Numbered from the stretch's first letter, positions 50,917 to 60,369 are shown. The stretch is 64,000 nucleotides of DNA from CAKAHY01 sp963522175 (GCA_963522175.1 CAUQXC010000003.1:186001-250000), one strand, 5' to 3'. Translations and numbers: made by a program. Notes: generated by a model not told the origin, from the letters alone.

Positions 50917-52602
50917 CTACTCCACCGATATTATGTAATAATATACCGCCTGTCCGCCGTACTGAAGTTCAACATCCACTCCGCTAAAGCTTTCCTTTAT
51001 CTTATCGCAAAGTTTTTTTGCACTTTCTTCATCCATATCTTCACCATAGTAAATGCTGACAAGCTCGCTTTCTTCACCGATAAGCTTTTTCAATGCTTCC
51101 ATCGTTGTTTCTTCTTTTTCTTTTCCCACGGCAAGCATACCGGCATCTCCTATGCCCATTATATCGCCGTTTGCTATTTCAAATCCGTCAATGTTAGTGT
51201 CTCTTACCGCATAGGTAACGGAAAGTGTCTTGACATTTTTCATCTCGGTAATCATATTTTCAAGATTTTCTTCCGGGCTGAGTTCCGGAACATAGTTAAT
51301 CACGGCACTTATACCCTGAGGTATGGTTTTACTCGGCACAACGAGGACCTTCTTATCTTCGCATATGCTTGCCGCCTGATTTGCCGCAAGGATAATGTTT
51401 TTATTGTTAGGCAGTACAAAAACGGTTTTTGCGTTTACCTTATCTATAGCCTCGAGTATATCTTCGGTACTCGGGTTCATAGTCTGACCGCCTTCAATAA
51501 CGTAATCGACTCCTATACCCTCAAATATCTCTTTTAAGCCTTCTCCTACCAAAACGCCTATGAAAGCCGCTTCCTTTTGCTCCGCCTGTTTTTCGTGCTT
51601 TTCCTGCCTTTCCTTAGCCTGCTTTGCGGCAAGCTGTAAGGAATCCTTTATAAGTCTCTCCCTGTGCTCTTCACGCATATTATCTATTTTGATTTTAGAC
51701 AACGAACCGTAGCTTAAAGCTTTTTGTAATGCCAGACCCGGATCGTTTGTATGGACATGAATCTTTATAACCTCGTCATCGGCTACACATACTATGGAAT
51801 CACCTATACTCTCAAGAAAGTCTTTGAGTTTATCCTCTTCGTCCTCATCGACCTCTTTTTCAAGATTTATGATAAATTCCGTACAATAACCGAATTTTAT
51901 ATCGGCTGTGTCTATGTTTTCAAGGTTTACGTCTTTTTTTGCAACACTTACGCTTTCTCCGCCTTCTATCGAAAGGTCAAGCTCCTTTCCTTCCAAAAAG
52001 GCTCTTACTCCGCGCAGTATCTGCATAAGACCCTGACCTCCGGAATCCACAACACCCGCCTGCTTTAAAACAGGAAGGATGTCCGGTGTTGTTGACAGGA
52101 CATACTCCCCGTGATCTACAACAGTCTGAACAAAAACCAAAATGTCATCCACATCGGTCGCTATTTCAAGCGCCTTGTCGCTCATTCCCTTGGCAACCGT
52201 GAGTATGGTTCCTTCTTTAGGCTTCATAACCGCCTTATATGCCGTTTCCGTACCCTTTTCCATAGCTCTTGCAAGTACGAAAGTATCTATAACATCTTCA
52301 TCCTTTATAACTCTTGTAAAGCCTCTCAGAAGCTGAGATAAGATTACTCCGGAGTTACCTCTTGCACCTCTTAATGAGCCTGAAGAAATAGCCTTACATA
52401 CATTTTCAAAGGTCGGCTCTTCTATAGCTGCGACCTCTTTTGCGGCTGACATTATAGTCATTGTCATATTTGTTCCCGTGTCTCCGTCCGGAACGGGAAA
52501 TACATTAAGTTCATTTATCCATTCTTTTTTTGCTTCCAAGCTTTTCGCACCCGCAATGAATGCGTTTTTCAGCACCGAAGCATCAATCTGTCTTAACTCC
52601 AC
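50917..52602 (-). CDS. DAK2/DegV-domain protein, fatty-acid kinase FakA-like
   Basis: A 561-residue protein with an N-terminal DhaL-type kinase domain (VFPVPDGDTGTNMTMTIMSA, then ISSGSLRGARGNSGVILSQL and DSGGQGLMQILRGVRAFL) and C-terminal EDD/DegV-like region with VFVLPNNKNIILAANQAASI. This layout is that of FakA/YloV, the kinase that phosphorylates fatty acids bound to FakB (DegV) partners for phospholipid synthesis. No fakB gene is seen in the window. It lies after asp23 and before recG, its normal position. Confidence 0.93.
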   Translation of the reverse strand: MELRQIDASVLKNAFIAGAKSLEAKKEWINELNVFPVPDGDTGTNMTMTIMSAAKEVAAIEEPTFENVCKAISSGSLRGARGNSGVILSQLLRGFTRVIKDEDVIDTFVLARAMEKGTETAYKAVMKPKEGTILTVAKGMSDKALEIATDVDDILVFVQTVVDHGEYVLSTTPDILPVLKQAGVVDSGGQGLMQILRGVRAFLEGKELDLSIEGGESVSVAKKDVNLENIDTADIKFGYCTEFIINLEKEVDEDEEDKLKDFLESIGDSIVCVADDEVIKIHVHTNDPGLALQKALSYGSLSKIKIDNMREEHRERLIKDSLQLAAKQAKERQEKHEKQAEQKEAAFIGVLVGEGLKEIFEGIGVDYVIEGGQTMNPSTEDILEAIDKVNAKTVFVLPNNKNIILAANQAASICEDKKVLVVPSKTIPQGISAVINYVPELSPEENLENMITEMKNVKTLSVTYAVRDTNIDGFEIANGDIMGIGDAGMLAVGKEKEETTMEALKKLIGEESELVSIYYGEDMDEESAKKLCDKIKESFSGVDVELQYGGQAVYYYIISVE

Positions 52603-52616
52603 AGATTACGTCCTCC

Positions 52617-52976
52617 TTAGTCTATAACTCTTACGCCTTCAACATACACATTAATCTCCTCAACCTGCATGCCTGTAAAAGACTCTATTTTATATTTTAC
52701 GTTTTCAATAAGGTTATCACATACAGCCTTGATGCTGACTCCATAAGAAACTATGACATGAAAATTCACGCTTATTCTGTTGTCTTTGATTTCAACCTTT
52801 ATCCCCTTTGAAAGATTTTCTTTTCTTAAAAGCCTTACTATACCGTCTCTCATATTAAGAGCAGCCATACCGACTATACCAAAGCATTCTACTGCCTGTG
52901 AACCCGCATATAAAGCCACTACTTCCGGACTGATTATAACGTCTCCCAAAGAATTGCTGATAATACCTTTATTCAT
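52617..52976 (-). CDS. Asp23/Gls24 family protein
   Basis: A 119-residue member of the Asp23/Gls24 (YloU) family. Matches include GDVIISPEVVALYAGSQAVE near the N-terminus and the C-terminal VKYKIESFTGMQVEEINVYV. These small proteins form envelope-stress-associated filaments or partner with FakA neighbours. GGAGGTG precedes ATG. Divergent from rpmB, with its own promoter. Confidence 0.92.
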   Translation of the reverse strand: MNKGIISNSLGDVIISPEVVALYAGSQAVECFGIVGMAALNMRDGIVRLLRKENLSKGIKVEIKDNRISVNFHVIVSYGVSIKAVCDNLIENVKYKIESFTGMQVEEINVYVEGVRVID

Positions 52977-53027
52977 AAATTCACCTCCGTGAGCTTTTAA
53001 TACATCAAATCCTTGTGTATTTCTTCA

Positions 53028-53056
53028 AGTATAACCCATTTAATGAAAAATTGAAA
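53028..53056 (-). promoter_or_regulatory. asp23-fakA-recG promoter
   Basis: Minus strand TATACT (53033-53028) with 17-base spacer and TTTCAA (53056-53051) as a poor -35. Confidence 0.5.
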
Positions 53057-53074
53057 GATTTATTTATTTTATAC

Positions 53075-53103
53075 TTGCAAATAATATATTATTTTGTTAT
53101 TAT
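53075..53103 (+). promoter_or_regulatory. rpmB promoter
   Basis: TTGCAA (53075-53080), 17-base spacer, TATTAT (53098-53103). The leader can form a small GGATTTT/AAAATCC hairpin before the ribosome-binding site AAGGAGG. Confidence 0.7.
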
Positions 53104-53161
53104 ACTTACGTTATGGATTTTGTCATATAAAAATCCAATGTGCATTTAAGGAGGTGTAAAC

Positions 53162-53347
53162 ATGGCAAAATGTGCAATTTGTGAAAAAGCTGCTCACTTC
53201 GGTAATGCTGTAAGCCACTCACACAGAAGATCCAACAAGATTTGGAAAGCAAATGTTAAGTCTGTAAGAGTAAAAACAGAAGGCGGTTCAAAGAAAATGT
53301 ACATCTGTACATCATGCTTACGTTCTAACTTAGTAGAGCGTGCGTAA
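53162..53347 (+). CDS. rpmB: 50S ribosomal protein L28
   Basis: A 61-residue L28. MAKCAICEKAAHFGNAVSHS and HRRSNKIWKANVKSVRV are family signatures. It is the zinc-binding (C+) form with CxxC pairs at C4/C7 and C49/C52 (YICTSC). AAGGAGG lies 8 bases before ATG. Single-gene unit with a terminator. Confidence 0.97.
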   Translation: MAKCAICEKAAHFGNAVSHSHRRSNKIWKANVKSVRVKTEGGSKKMYICTSCLRSNLVERA

Positions 53348-53362
53348 TCTGATATGAAATTT

Positions 53363-53387
53363 AAGCAGTGCAAAGCACTGCTTTTTT
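53363..53387. terminator. rpmB terminator (also exit of the alpha-galactosidase operon)
   Basis: AAGCAGTGC, AAA loop, GCACTGCTT followed by T residues. The perfect stem can also end the converging minus-strand operon. Confidence 0.9.
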
Positions 53388-53406
53388 CATATTCTTATTC
53401 GGTTTT

Positions 53407-55593
53407 CTACAGTCTTTCTATTTCAAGTCTGAATGATTCATATTCCCTGCTTACAGGCGGAAGCTTGTAGCCTCCGGCAAGAAAACTCGCACCCAGCTTT
53501 ATCTCAGTCCCTATTTTATATCTTGCATCCTTTAAAAGACCTCTGGGATATACAATTATAGGAGCCGGATTTGCCTGCAGGTCCGTAACAACTACACTTA
53601 AAAGCCCTGTCGACTTGTCTTTACTCATAAACTGCCATGCCGTAATCCTTGTATTGTCATACGGAGAATTAAGTCTGTAGTAATCTCCCTCGTGCACGAG
53701 CTCGTCATATCTTCTGTACTCAAGTATCTGTTTTTTCACCGCCTCATGCTCTTCTTCACTAAGCTTGGTAAGGTCAAGCTCATAGCCGAAGCTTCCCGCC
53801 ATTGCAACCGTTGCTCTTGTTTCTATAGGAGTCACTCTGAAGGTCTGATGATTCGGAACGGCCGACACATGAGACCCCACGCAGCCTATAGGATAAGCAA
53901 AGCTCGTACCGTACTGTATTTTAAGTCTTTCGACGGCATCCGTATTATCCGAGCACCAAATCTGCGGATGGTAGTAAAGCATACCGTAATCAAATCTTCC
54001 GCCTCCTCCCGAGCAACCTTCAAAAAGAATATGAGGATAAGCCGCGGTCAGTTTTTCAAGCAAATCATATAAGCCGAGTACATATCTGTAGTGGAATTCT
54101 CCCATTCTTTCAGGTGATATTTTTGCGGAATAGAGATTGGTGATACTCCTGTTCATATCCCATTTTATATACTCGATATTAGCACCGTCAATAACGGCTC
54201 TCATCATTTTTTCTATTTCGTCTCTTACTTCCTGTCTTGTAAAGTCAAGAACAAATTGCTCTCTTCCCTTGTTTGCAGGTCTGCCCGGTACGGCTATAGC
54301 CCAGTCCGGATGTTTTCTGTATAAATCCGAATTTTCATTTATCATCTCGGGCTCAAACCAAATACCGAACTTAAGCCCCAAGTCGTTAATCTCTTTTACA
54401 AGCTCACCGAGGCTTGTTCCGAGCTTGTTTTCATTTACTACCCAATCACCCAAGCCCCTGTCGTCAATAAACCTTTCTCCGAACCAACCGTCGTCCATAA
54501 CGAGCATTTCAAGCCCCAGTTCCTTGGCATCTTTTGCTATTTCAACAAGCTTTCTGCCGTCAAAATCAAAGTATGTGGCTTCCCAGTTGTTTATGAGTAC
54601 AGGTCTGTGCTTATGCACGTATTCTCCTCTTAAAATATGCTTTCTCGCCAAATCATGATACTTATGCGATAAAGACTCAAAACCTTTGTTACTGTAAACG
54701 CAAATGACCTCAGGCAAATATAAATCCTCAGCTTTTGCAAGCTCAAACCTGAACTGATCCTGATGTATACCCATAAGAAGCCTTGTAGCCTCTACCTGAT
54801 CCGTTTCCGCCTCACAAATAAAGGAACCCGAATAAACAAAAGCAAAGCCGTAGCAGGAGCCTAAGGTTTCCATAGCATCTTTTTTAGCCAGAATAACGAA
54901 AGGATTATGATGGTGACTGCTTGTCCCTCTTATACTTCCTATACTCTGCTTACCTCTCATAAGCGAAGTTCTCTCAAATTCACGCTCCATAGCATGTTTT
55001 CCGTAAAAATGTATAAAATCATAGTCATTTTCAAGAAAGTCAAGTGATAAAGATAAAGCCTTGTTAAGAATTATTCTATCTTCTCCGGAATTTACAACTC
55101 TTACCGCCCTCGTTATCACATCATAAGCCGAAAGCACGGAATATAAAAGCTCCACCCTCACACCGGAAGCTATGTCCCTTAGAACTACCTTAAGACTTTG
55201 TCCCTCATCTTTTGAGAAGAATACTCCCGGAAGCTTAGGAAGTTCATATTTCCCGTCCGTAATCTCATGACTTTCGTATCTTAAATCAAGGGTATTTGCT
55301 CCGCTACCATGTATTACCTGTATAGCATCCGCCCTGTAATCTCCGTTTCCGAAGCAGGCATATTCCTGAGGGAAAAAGTCAAGAGAATAAGTTCTGTCCG
55401 AGGTTTCATAAGGATTCCCCGAAAAACCTCTGTCAACATTGAGAATCCTGTATGACATATCATCATCGGAATCTATTTTCTCACCGTACCATGTGTGCAA
55501 TAGATATCCAAGTTCATCTATCTTCATCTGATAGCTTGAATTTGCCGTCTGTATGGTAATAAGTTTCTTGCTTTCATTAAATAATATAGACAT
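53407..55593 (-). CDS. Alpha-galactosidase (GH36)
   Basis: A 728-residue GH36 alpha-galactosidase, the length of AgaA/RafA-type enzymes. It removes terminal alpha-galactose from raffinose, stachyose or melibiose. The nucleophile is D479 in EYIKWDMNRSIT, and the acid/base is D549 in WCSDNTDAVERL; other signatures are VMDDGWFGER (about residue 365) and GIWFEPEMIN. No signal peptide, so it is cytoplasmic and acts on imported sugar. It is the last gene of the ABC-uptake operon. Confidence 0.96.
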   Translation of the reverse strand: MSILFNESKKLITIQTANSSYQMKIDELGYLLHTWYGEKIDSDDDMSYRILNVDRGFSGNPYETSDRTYSLDFFPQEYACFGNGDYRADAIQVIHGSGANTLDLRYESHEITDGKYELPKLPGVFFSKDEGQSLKVVLRDIASGVRVELLYSVLSAYDVITRAVRVVNSGEDRIILNKALSLSLDFLENDYDFIHFYGKHAMEREFERTSLMRGKQSIGSIRGTSSHHHNPFVILAKKDAMETLGSCYGFAFVYSGSFICEAETDQVEATRLLMGIHQDQFRFELAKAEDLYLPEVICVYSNKGFESLSHKYHDLARKHILRGEYVHKHRPVLINNWEATYFDFDGRKLVEIAKDAKELGLEMLVMDDGWFGERFIDDRGLGDWVVNENKLGTSLGELVKEINDLGLKFGIWFEPEMINENSDLYRKHPDWAIAVPGRPANKGREQFVLDFTRQEVRDEIEKMMRAVIDGANIEYIKWDMNRSITNLYSAKISPERMGEFHYRYVLGLYDLLEKLTAAYPHILFEGCSGGGGRFDYGMLYYHPQIWCSDNTDAVERLKIQYGTSFAYPIGCVGSHVSAVPNHQTFRVTPIETRATVAMAGSFGYELDLTKLSEEEHEAVKKQILEYRRYDELVHEGDYYRLNSPYDNTRITAWQFMSKDKSTGLLSVVVTDLQANPAPIIVYPRGLLKDARYKIGTEIKLGASFLAGGYKLPPVSREYESFRLEIERL

Positions 55594-55601
55594 AAATCCT
55601 C

Positions 55602-56441
55602 CTATAACTTACCGCCCGAGGTGGAAATTCCCTCGATAAACTGTTTTTGGAATATTAAATACAAAATAATCATAGGTATACAAGCAAGCAAGGAAGCCGT
55701 CATAAGCTGAGGATAGTTGTTTGTATACTGACCCTGCATTTTTGCAAGAGCTGCCGAAAGAGGCATAACATTCTTATTTACTATCATAGGCCACATAAGG
55801 TCTTTATATGCGAATACGGCTGTAAAAATTCCCAGCGCTATCATTCCCGAACGTACAAGAGGCATCATTACAAAAAGGAAGGTTCTGCCTATATTGCAGC
55901 CGTCTATTCTTGCCGCCTCTTCCAAATCCTTCGGCAAAGCCATAAAGCTTTGATTTAAAAGGAAGGTACCGAAGGCCGTGACAAGTCCCGGAAAAACCAA
56001 AGCAAATATGGTATCTAACATACCCAGTTTACTTACCATCAGATACTGCGGAATAATAAATATCTGCGCCGGAACCATCATCTGAAAGAGTATCAGCGAA
56101 AAGAAAAACTTTTTGAGCGGAAACTCAAGTCTCGCAAATGCATAACCTGCGATGGTAGCCGTAAGCACGGCGGCAACAACTCTACCCAGTATAAGCAGGA
56201 AAGTATTCCAATACAGCTGCATAAAGTTCATATTGTTTATTACGACATTAAAGTTTTCAAACTGCCATTTACTCGGAAAGATAACAAAAGGGTTCACACT
56301 TGTGGATTCTGTAACCGTTTTAAACGCTGTCAGTATCATCCACAAAAAAGGAACAAGCATGGTAATACTAACAAGGATGAGTATTACATGAATACTTATT
56401 TTTTCTATTTGTTCTCTTCTTTTCATACTTTTAAAATCCAT
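55602..56441 (-). CDS. Sugar ABC transporter permease (MsmG/MalG-like)
   Basis: A 279-residue carbohydrate uptake permease (CUT1 family). Six spans; the EAA loop that docks the ATPase is DLEEAARIDGCNIGRTFLFV. It sits 8 bases before the alpha-galactosidase gene. Partner of the permease encoded just upstream. Confidence 0.93.
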   Translation of the reverse strand: MDFKSMKRREQIEKISIHVILILVSITMLVPFLWMILTAFKTVTESTSVNPFVIFPSKWQFENFNVVINNMNFMQLYWNTFLLILGRVVAAVLTATIAGYAFARLEFPLKKFFFSLILFQMMVPAQIFIIPQYLMVSKLGMLDTIFALVFPGLVTAFGTFLLNQSFMALPKDLEEAARIDGCNIGRTFLFVMMPLVRSGMIALGIFTAVFAYKDLMWPMIVNKNVMPLSAALAKMQGQYTNNYPQLMTASLLACIPMIILYLIFQKQFIEGISTSGGKL

Positions 56442-56452
56442 GCTCTACCTCC

Positions 56453-57355
56453 TTAGTTATAATGAACCCATTTTTTCTGGGCTATCATCTGTAAAAGCGT
56501 AATCAACATAATAATGCCGAGAAGAAGAACCACTATAGCACTTCCGACTCCCTTATTGTTATTGGTAAATGAGTATTTATAGAACAAAAAAACCAAAGAC
56601 TGAGTCTTAAACAGTGCCGGATTATCTCTTCCCATAACCATATATATGAGGTCGAAAACCAGAAATCCTCCTATGATTCTCGTTACAGAAACAAAGAATA
56701 TAGTAGGCGACAGTAAAGGTATGGTTATGTTGAAAAACTGTCTTATACCGCTTGCACCGTCTATACTCGAAGCTTCGTAATAGTCTCTCGGTATTTCCTG
56801 CAAGCCTGCCAAAAAGAGTATCATGTTGTAACCGACTACCGACCATATACCGATTATGGCAAGAGAATATATTGCTATATTAGGGCTTGAAATCCAGTTG
56901 ACCTTTATATGAAAAGCATTGTTTATAAGTCCGAATTCCGAGTTAAAAAGCCATCTCCATACCATCGCAACCGCTGCCGGAGCAGCAACCATAGGAAGGA
57001 AAAATACCGAACGATAAAAAGACCGCCCCTTCATCTTTCTGTTTAAAAACACAGCAAGAACAAGAGCTATGGCTATGGAAAAAGGAACTTCGACTATAGC
57101 ATACTTAAACGTATTGATTATAGCCTGCAGAACCACGGGATCTTTAAGTATTTTCGCATAATTCGCAAGGCCTACAAATTTATTTCCCTTACCGAAATCT
57201 CCCGTCTTATAAAAGCTCTCTATTACAGTTTTGATAATGGGATAAATATTAAGTACTACCAGACCGAATATAGTAGGAAATATAAACAGCCAACCCCAAA
57301 TCCACTCACTTTTTTGTCTCGGTGTCATCTTAAATTTTTTTATGCTACCGTTCAA
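56453..57355 (-). CDS. Sugar ABC transporter permease (MsmF/MalF-like)
   Basis: A 300-residue CUT1 permease with six spans. The EAA loop is YYEASSIDGASGIRQFFNIT. It starts MNGSIKKFKMTPRQKSEWIW, a form often seen in oligosaccharide permeases. It forms a heterodimer with the MalG-like protein. A strong hairpin lies between the binding-protein gene and this gene, likely lowering its expression relative to the binding protein. Confidence 0.93.
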   Translation of the reverse strand: MNGSIKKFKMTPRQKSEWIWGWLFIFPTIFGLVVLNIYPIIKTVIESFYKTGDFGKGNKFVGLANYAKILKDPVVLQAIINTFKYAIVEVPFSIAIALVLAVFLNRKMKGRSFYRSVFFLPMVAAPAAVAMVWRWLFNSEFGLINNAFHIKVNWISSPNIAIYSLAIIGIWSVVGYNMILFLAGLQEIPRDYYEASSIDGASGIRQFFNITIPLLSPTIFFVSVTRIIGGFLVFDLIYMVMGRDNPALFKTQSLVFLFYKYSFTNNNKGVGSAIVVLLLGIIMLITLLQMIAQKKWVHYN

Positions 57356-57392
57356 TGTAGGAACCTCCTTAACTGTGTTTCACACTTATTTG

Positions 57393-57421
57393 AAAATAAG
57401 GAGGAGTAAAGCCTCCTCCTT
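57393..57421 (-). terminator. Intercistronic hairpin between binding-protein and permease genes
   Basis: Minus strand AAGGAGGAG, 6-base loop, CTCCTCCTT, then ATTTT. The stem is at 57398-57406 and 57413-57421. Such partial terminators behind the solute-binding gene raise binding-protein output over permeases. Confidence 0.75.
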
Positions 57422-57437
57422 ATAAAATCATCTCTTA

Positions 57438-58778
57438 CTATTCCTCCGCAAGGAATGCATTCATCTTTTCAGCCGCCGTTTTAGCCGCCTCTTCCATAGT
57501 AACTTCTTTGCTCCAGCTCTTCTTAAGCTCGTCATTATTAGAGTTCTCCCAAACTACCGTTGCTCTTGAAGCCGGTCTGAGTACGGTATCTCCGTTTAAC
57601 ATCGTTATGTACGCATCCAGATTGAATAAATCCGTGCTCTTTACCCATGCATCTGAAACTCCGTCGTAAGCCGACATAGTTACACCGAGTTCCGCCTGCT
57701 TAAGCTGCATATCCTTTGAACCGAACCACTCTATAAGCTGAAAAGCTTCATCAGGCTTCTTGGTATTTGCAGCCGCAGCCCAGCCTAAACCGTTATACAT
57801 GGATACTCTCTTGCCTGTAGTCTTATCCTTAGGCAAAACGGCTATATCACAGTTTGCTGCAATGTATTCGTTCTCTTTAAAAGGAGAAAGCATCCATGAG
57901 CCCTGAGGAAGCATGGCGATTTTTCCCGAATTGAGAAGTACATCCGTACCTGTTTCCGAAATTACTTCCGGACTAGGCATAGTCTCCAATAATTTTCCTA
58001 CATACTCAAGCGCCTTTATTGTATTAGGATTGTCAAGTCCCGATTTTTTCTTATCTTCACTTATGATTTCACCGCCCATAGAATAAACTATGTTATACCA
58101 GCCGTCCTGATTGTTCGAAGGGTTCATAGCCGTACCGAACTGACTTCCGTCAGGCTTTGTGAGCTTTACAGCCGCTTCATAGTAATCATCCCATGTCCAT
58201 GTTTCATCCGGATAAGCAAGTCCCGCTTCATCAAACATCGTTTTGTTATACCAAAGAGCTATACTGTCTCTGTCTTTAGGAATAGCATATATTTTACCGT
58301 CGTTCATATACATTTCCTTGAGCTCCTCAGGGAACTTATCCATTTCAAGCACCGTAGAAGATTTAACCTTATCCGTTAAATCAAGCAAAATATCGTTTTG
58401 CATATATTTAACAACTTCGTTTGAGTGCATCCAGAATACATCAGGCAGGTCTCCGCCGCTTGCACCCGCTTCAAGCAAGGTCCAATAGTTTGCCCAGTCT
58501 ACAACCTGTATCTCAACCGGAATTCCCGTTTTTTCCGTAAATTCCTTTGTTATAACCTCAAGACCCGGCTTCTGTCCGTTATCCCAAATAGCTACCGTAA
58601 GTGCCTTTGAATCTCCCGAGCTCTTCATACCCTCCGTTGTTTCCGCACCTGCACCTTCAGCCTGTGAACCCGCACTGCTTTCACCTGTAGAAGCTCCTCC
58701 TCCCGAACAAGCGGCAAGAAAAGTACCTAAGGTAATAACCGAAGTCGCCAACAATACATTTTTAAGATTTTTTTTCAT
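57438..58778 (-). CDS. Sugar ABC transporter substrate-binding lipoprotein (MsmE-like)
   Basis: About 446 residues from ATG 58778 (AGGAGG 8 bases upstream). Signal peptide ends with a lipobox in GTFLAACSGGG; a Ser/Gly/Glu-rich linker follows. The mature part is a CUT1 periplasmic-type binding fold (ALTVAIWDNGQKPGLEVITK; YAIPKDRDSIALWYNKTMFD, typical of sugar-binding proteins). Likely binds raffinose-family oligosaccharides, inferred from the alpha-galactosidase in the operon. It is first gene of the operon. Confidence 0.94.
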   Translation of the reverse strand: MKKNLKNVLLATSVITLGTFLAACSGGGASTGESSAGSQAEGAGAETTEGMKSSGDSKALTVAIWDNGQKPGLEVITKEFTEKTGIPVEIQVVDWANYWTLLEAGASGGDLPDVFWMHSNEVVKYMQNDILLDLTDKVKSSTVLEMDKFPEELKEMYMNDGKIYAIPKDRDSIALWYNKTMFDEAGLAYPDETWTWDDYYEAAVKLTKPDGSQFGTAMNPSNNQDGWYNIVYSMGGEIISEDKKKSGLDNPNTIKALEYVGKLLETMPSPEVISETGTDVLLNSGKIAMLPQGSWMLSPFKENEYIAANCDIAVLPKDKTTGKRVSMYNGLGWAAAANTKKPDEAFQLIEWFGSKDMQLKQAELGVTMSAYDGVSDAWVKSTDLFNLDAYITMLNGDTVLRPASRATVVWENSNNDELKKSWSKEVTMEEAAKTAAEKMNAFLAEE

Positions 58779-58839
58779 CAAAGATTCCTCCTTTTAATGC
58801 TTAAAGCTTTGAGACTTGAGCTACACACCGTAACCGTCT

Positions 58840-58861
58840 CCTTATACACTAAAGTATAAGG
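58840..58861. promoter_or_regulatory. Inverted repeat between the AraC-type regulator and its operon
   Basis: CCTTATAC, 6 bases, GTATAAGG: a perfect 8-bp inverted repeat in the 200-base divergent region. Candidate operator or leader hairpin; no clear catabolite-response element was seen. Confidence 0.5.
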
Positions 58862-58982
58862 ATTTTTAAAAGCAAAAAGTAGGGTTTAATGTTATATAAA
58901 TTAGTAAATTTGTTATCTTTATGTTATAATATAAATAATATGCTTTAAAGCAAAACTATGTGATTTTACGAGGTTTTTAATT

Positions 58983-59912
58983 TTGGAAAAAGATATAAAA
59001 AGAAATATTCCTTCAAATGTCGAGTATCAGCTGTTCAACGATTCCGGCTTTGGCGACTGTTCTATATGCTTTGCCGGAAAGGAAAACTGTATTCCCCTAC
59101 ACTCCTTCGGTCCCTCGGTCCGTCCGACATACCTGATACATTATATACTTTCGGGAAAAGGTGTTTTTGTTTATAACGGAAAACAATACCATCTTTCAAA
59201 GGGCTGCGCCTTTTTGATTGAGCCGGATACTATGACTTATTATCAGGCGGACAGCAAAGACCCTTGGACTTATATATGGTTCGGACTCAGGGGAAACAGC
59301 ATGCCTAAATTTTTGCAAAGAATAGGAAAAAACAAGGATAACCCCATTATATATTTTGATGATACTCAAAAAATAGATGACATTTTTACAAAGGTTATAA
59401 ATACAAGCTCCGGAGGTATAGAACAGGAATTTATACGACAATCCCTGCTCTATGAGTTTCTGTCCTGTATGTCGGCAAAAACGGAACTCAATGTTACTAT
59501 AACCAGATCCGAGGAGCTTATAAAAAGCAACTACGTCTTAAATGCCGTAGAGTTTATCCAAAATAATTTTTTTAATAATATAAAGGTAAGTGATGTGGCT
59601 TCTCATATAGGTATAAGCAGAAACTATCTTTTTACCTTATTTAAAGCGGCAATGGGGCACTCTCCGCAGGAATATATAACACATTTTCGCCTCAGCAAAG
59701 CCTGCAATATGTTAAACGACTCATCCCTGTCTATAGAAAATATAGCCGGATATTGCGGTTTTGAAGACTCCAATGCCTTTTCAAAATCCTTTAAACGCCA
59801 ATTCAATGTAACACCCACCAAATATAGGCATTTGAGGGCTGAAAAACCCGAGCTTGAACCGGTTGAATTTTTGCGTTATATCAAGAAACTTAAAACGGCA
59901 CCTCCGGCTTAG
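58983..59912 (+). CDS. AraC-family transcriptional regulator of the alpha-galactoside operon
   Basis: A 309-residue regulator. The N-terminal ~150 residues form a cupin sugar-sensing domain (YILSGKGVFVYNGKQYHLSK; CAFLIEPDTMTYYQADSKDP), and the C-terminal ~100 residues carry two helix-turn-helix motifs (VSDVASHIGISRNYLFTLFK; IENIAGYCGFEDSNAFSKSF, FNVTPTKYR). TTG start at 58983 with GAGG 9 bases upstream. It is divergent from the binding-protein operon, like MsmR/RafR, so it probably activates it in response to sugar. Confidence 0.93.
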   Translation: MEKDIKRNIPSNVEYQLFNDSGFGDCSICFAGKENCIPLHSFGPSVRPTYLIHYILSGKGVFVYNGKQYHLSKGCAFLIEPDTMTYYQADSKDPWTYIWFGLRGNSMPKFLQRIGKNKDNPIIYFDDTQKIDDIFTKVINTSSGGIEQEFIRQSLLYEFLSCMSAKTELNVTITRSEELIKSNYVLNAVEFIQNNFFNNIKVSDVASHIGISRNYLFTLFKAAMGHSPQEYITHFRLSKACNMLNDSSLSIENIAGYCGFEDSNAFSKSFKRQFNVTPTKYRHLRAEKPELEPVEFLRYIKKLKTAPPA

Positions 59913-59924
59913 TCGGAAGTGCCG
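59896..59924. terminator. Convergent terminator between AraC-type and GerW-like genes
   Basis: CGGCAC-CTCCG pairs with CGGAA-GTGCCG (one mismatch), overlapping the AraC-gene stop codon. Moderate T tracts on both sides. Confidence 0.65.
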
Positions 59925-59958
59925 CTTATACTTTTAATAAGCTTGTACTTAAAAATAC

Positions 59959-60351
59959 TTATTCTATGTTTCCTACGCTTTTTGCGTATTCCACCGTTTC
60001 TTCTTCAATTTCCTTGTCTGCGGTAAACTTATTTATTATATCCGGGATCATATCCAAAAGCTTCGTAATCGCATCCTGTGATTTAACATTGATAACCTTT
60101 GTTACACCGTTTTGTATTATAAGAACCGCCGCCGGGCTGAGCTTTGCGCTCATACCTCCGCCGCCGTTATTTTTAGAATTATCATAAAAAGCTCCGGCAG
60201 CAACACCGCAGGTAACATCCATAAGCGGAATTATAATAGTATCATCAATCTTCGTAGGCTCTCCTACTATTGTCTTTGCATCCACAAGTCCGTCAAGACC
60301 TTTGAACATACTCTCTATTGAAGTTATAATCGAATTTTCCTTATCTACCAT
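59959..60351 (-). CDS. GerW/YtfJ family protein
   Basis: About 130 residues from ATG 60351 (GGGAG 9 bases upstream; the ATG at 60366 is too close to AAAGG). It matches YtfJ/GerW: SIESMFKGLDGLVDAKTIVG, then TIIIPLMDVTCGVAAGAFYD and NNGGGGMSAKLSPAAVLIIQ. In Bacillus it affects spore germination, but homologues occur in non-sporulating Clostridia. It forms a pair with the YtfI-like gene, 18 bases apart, the same partner as in Bacillus. Confidence 0.9.
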   Translation of the reverse strand: MVDKENSIITSIESMFKGLDGLVDAKTIVGEPTKIDDTIIIPLMDVTCGVAAGAFYDNSKNNGGGGMSAKLSPAAVLIIQNGVTKVINVKSQDAITKLLDMIPDIINKFTADKEIEEETVEYAKSVGNIE

Positions 60352-60369
60352 CGTTATCGCTCCCATCCT

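Noticed and set aside
58782..58982. Catabolite-response element in the alpha-galactoside divergent region
   Set aside because: No sequence close to the TGNAANCGNTNNCA consensus was found; only the CCTTATAC palindrome stands out.
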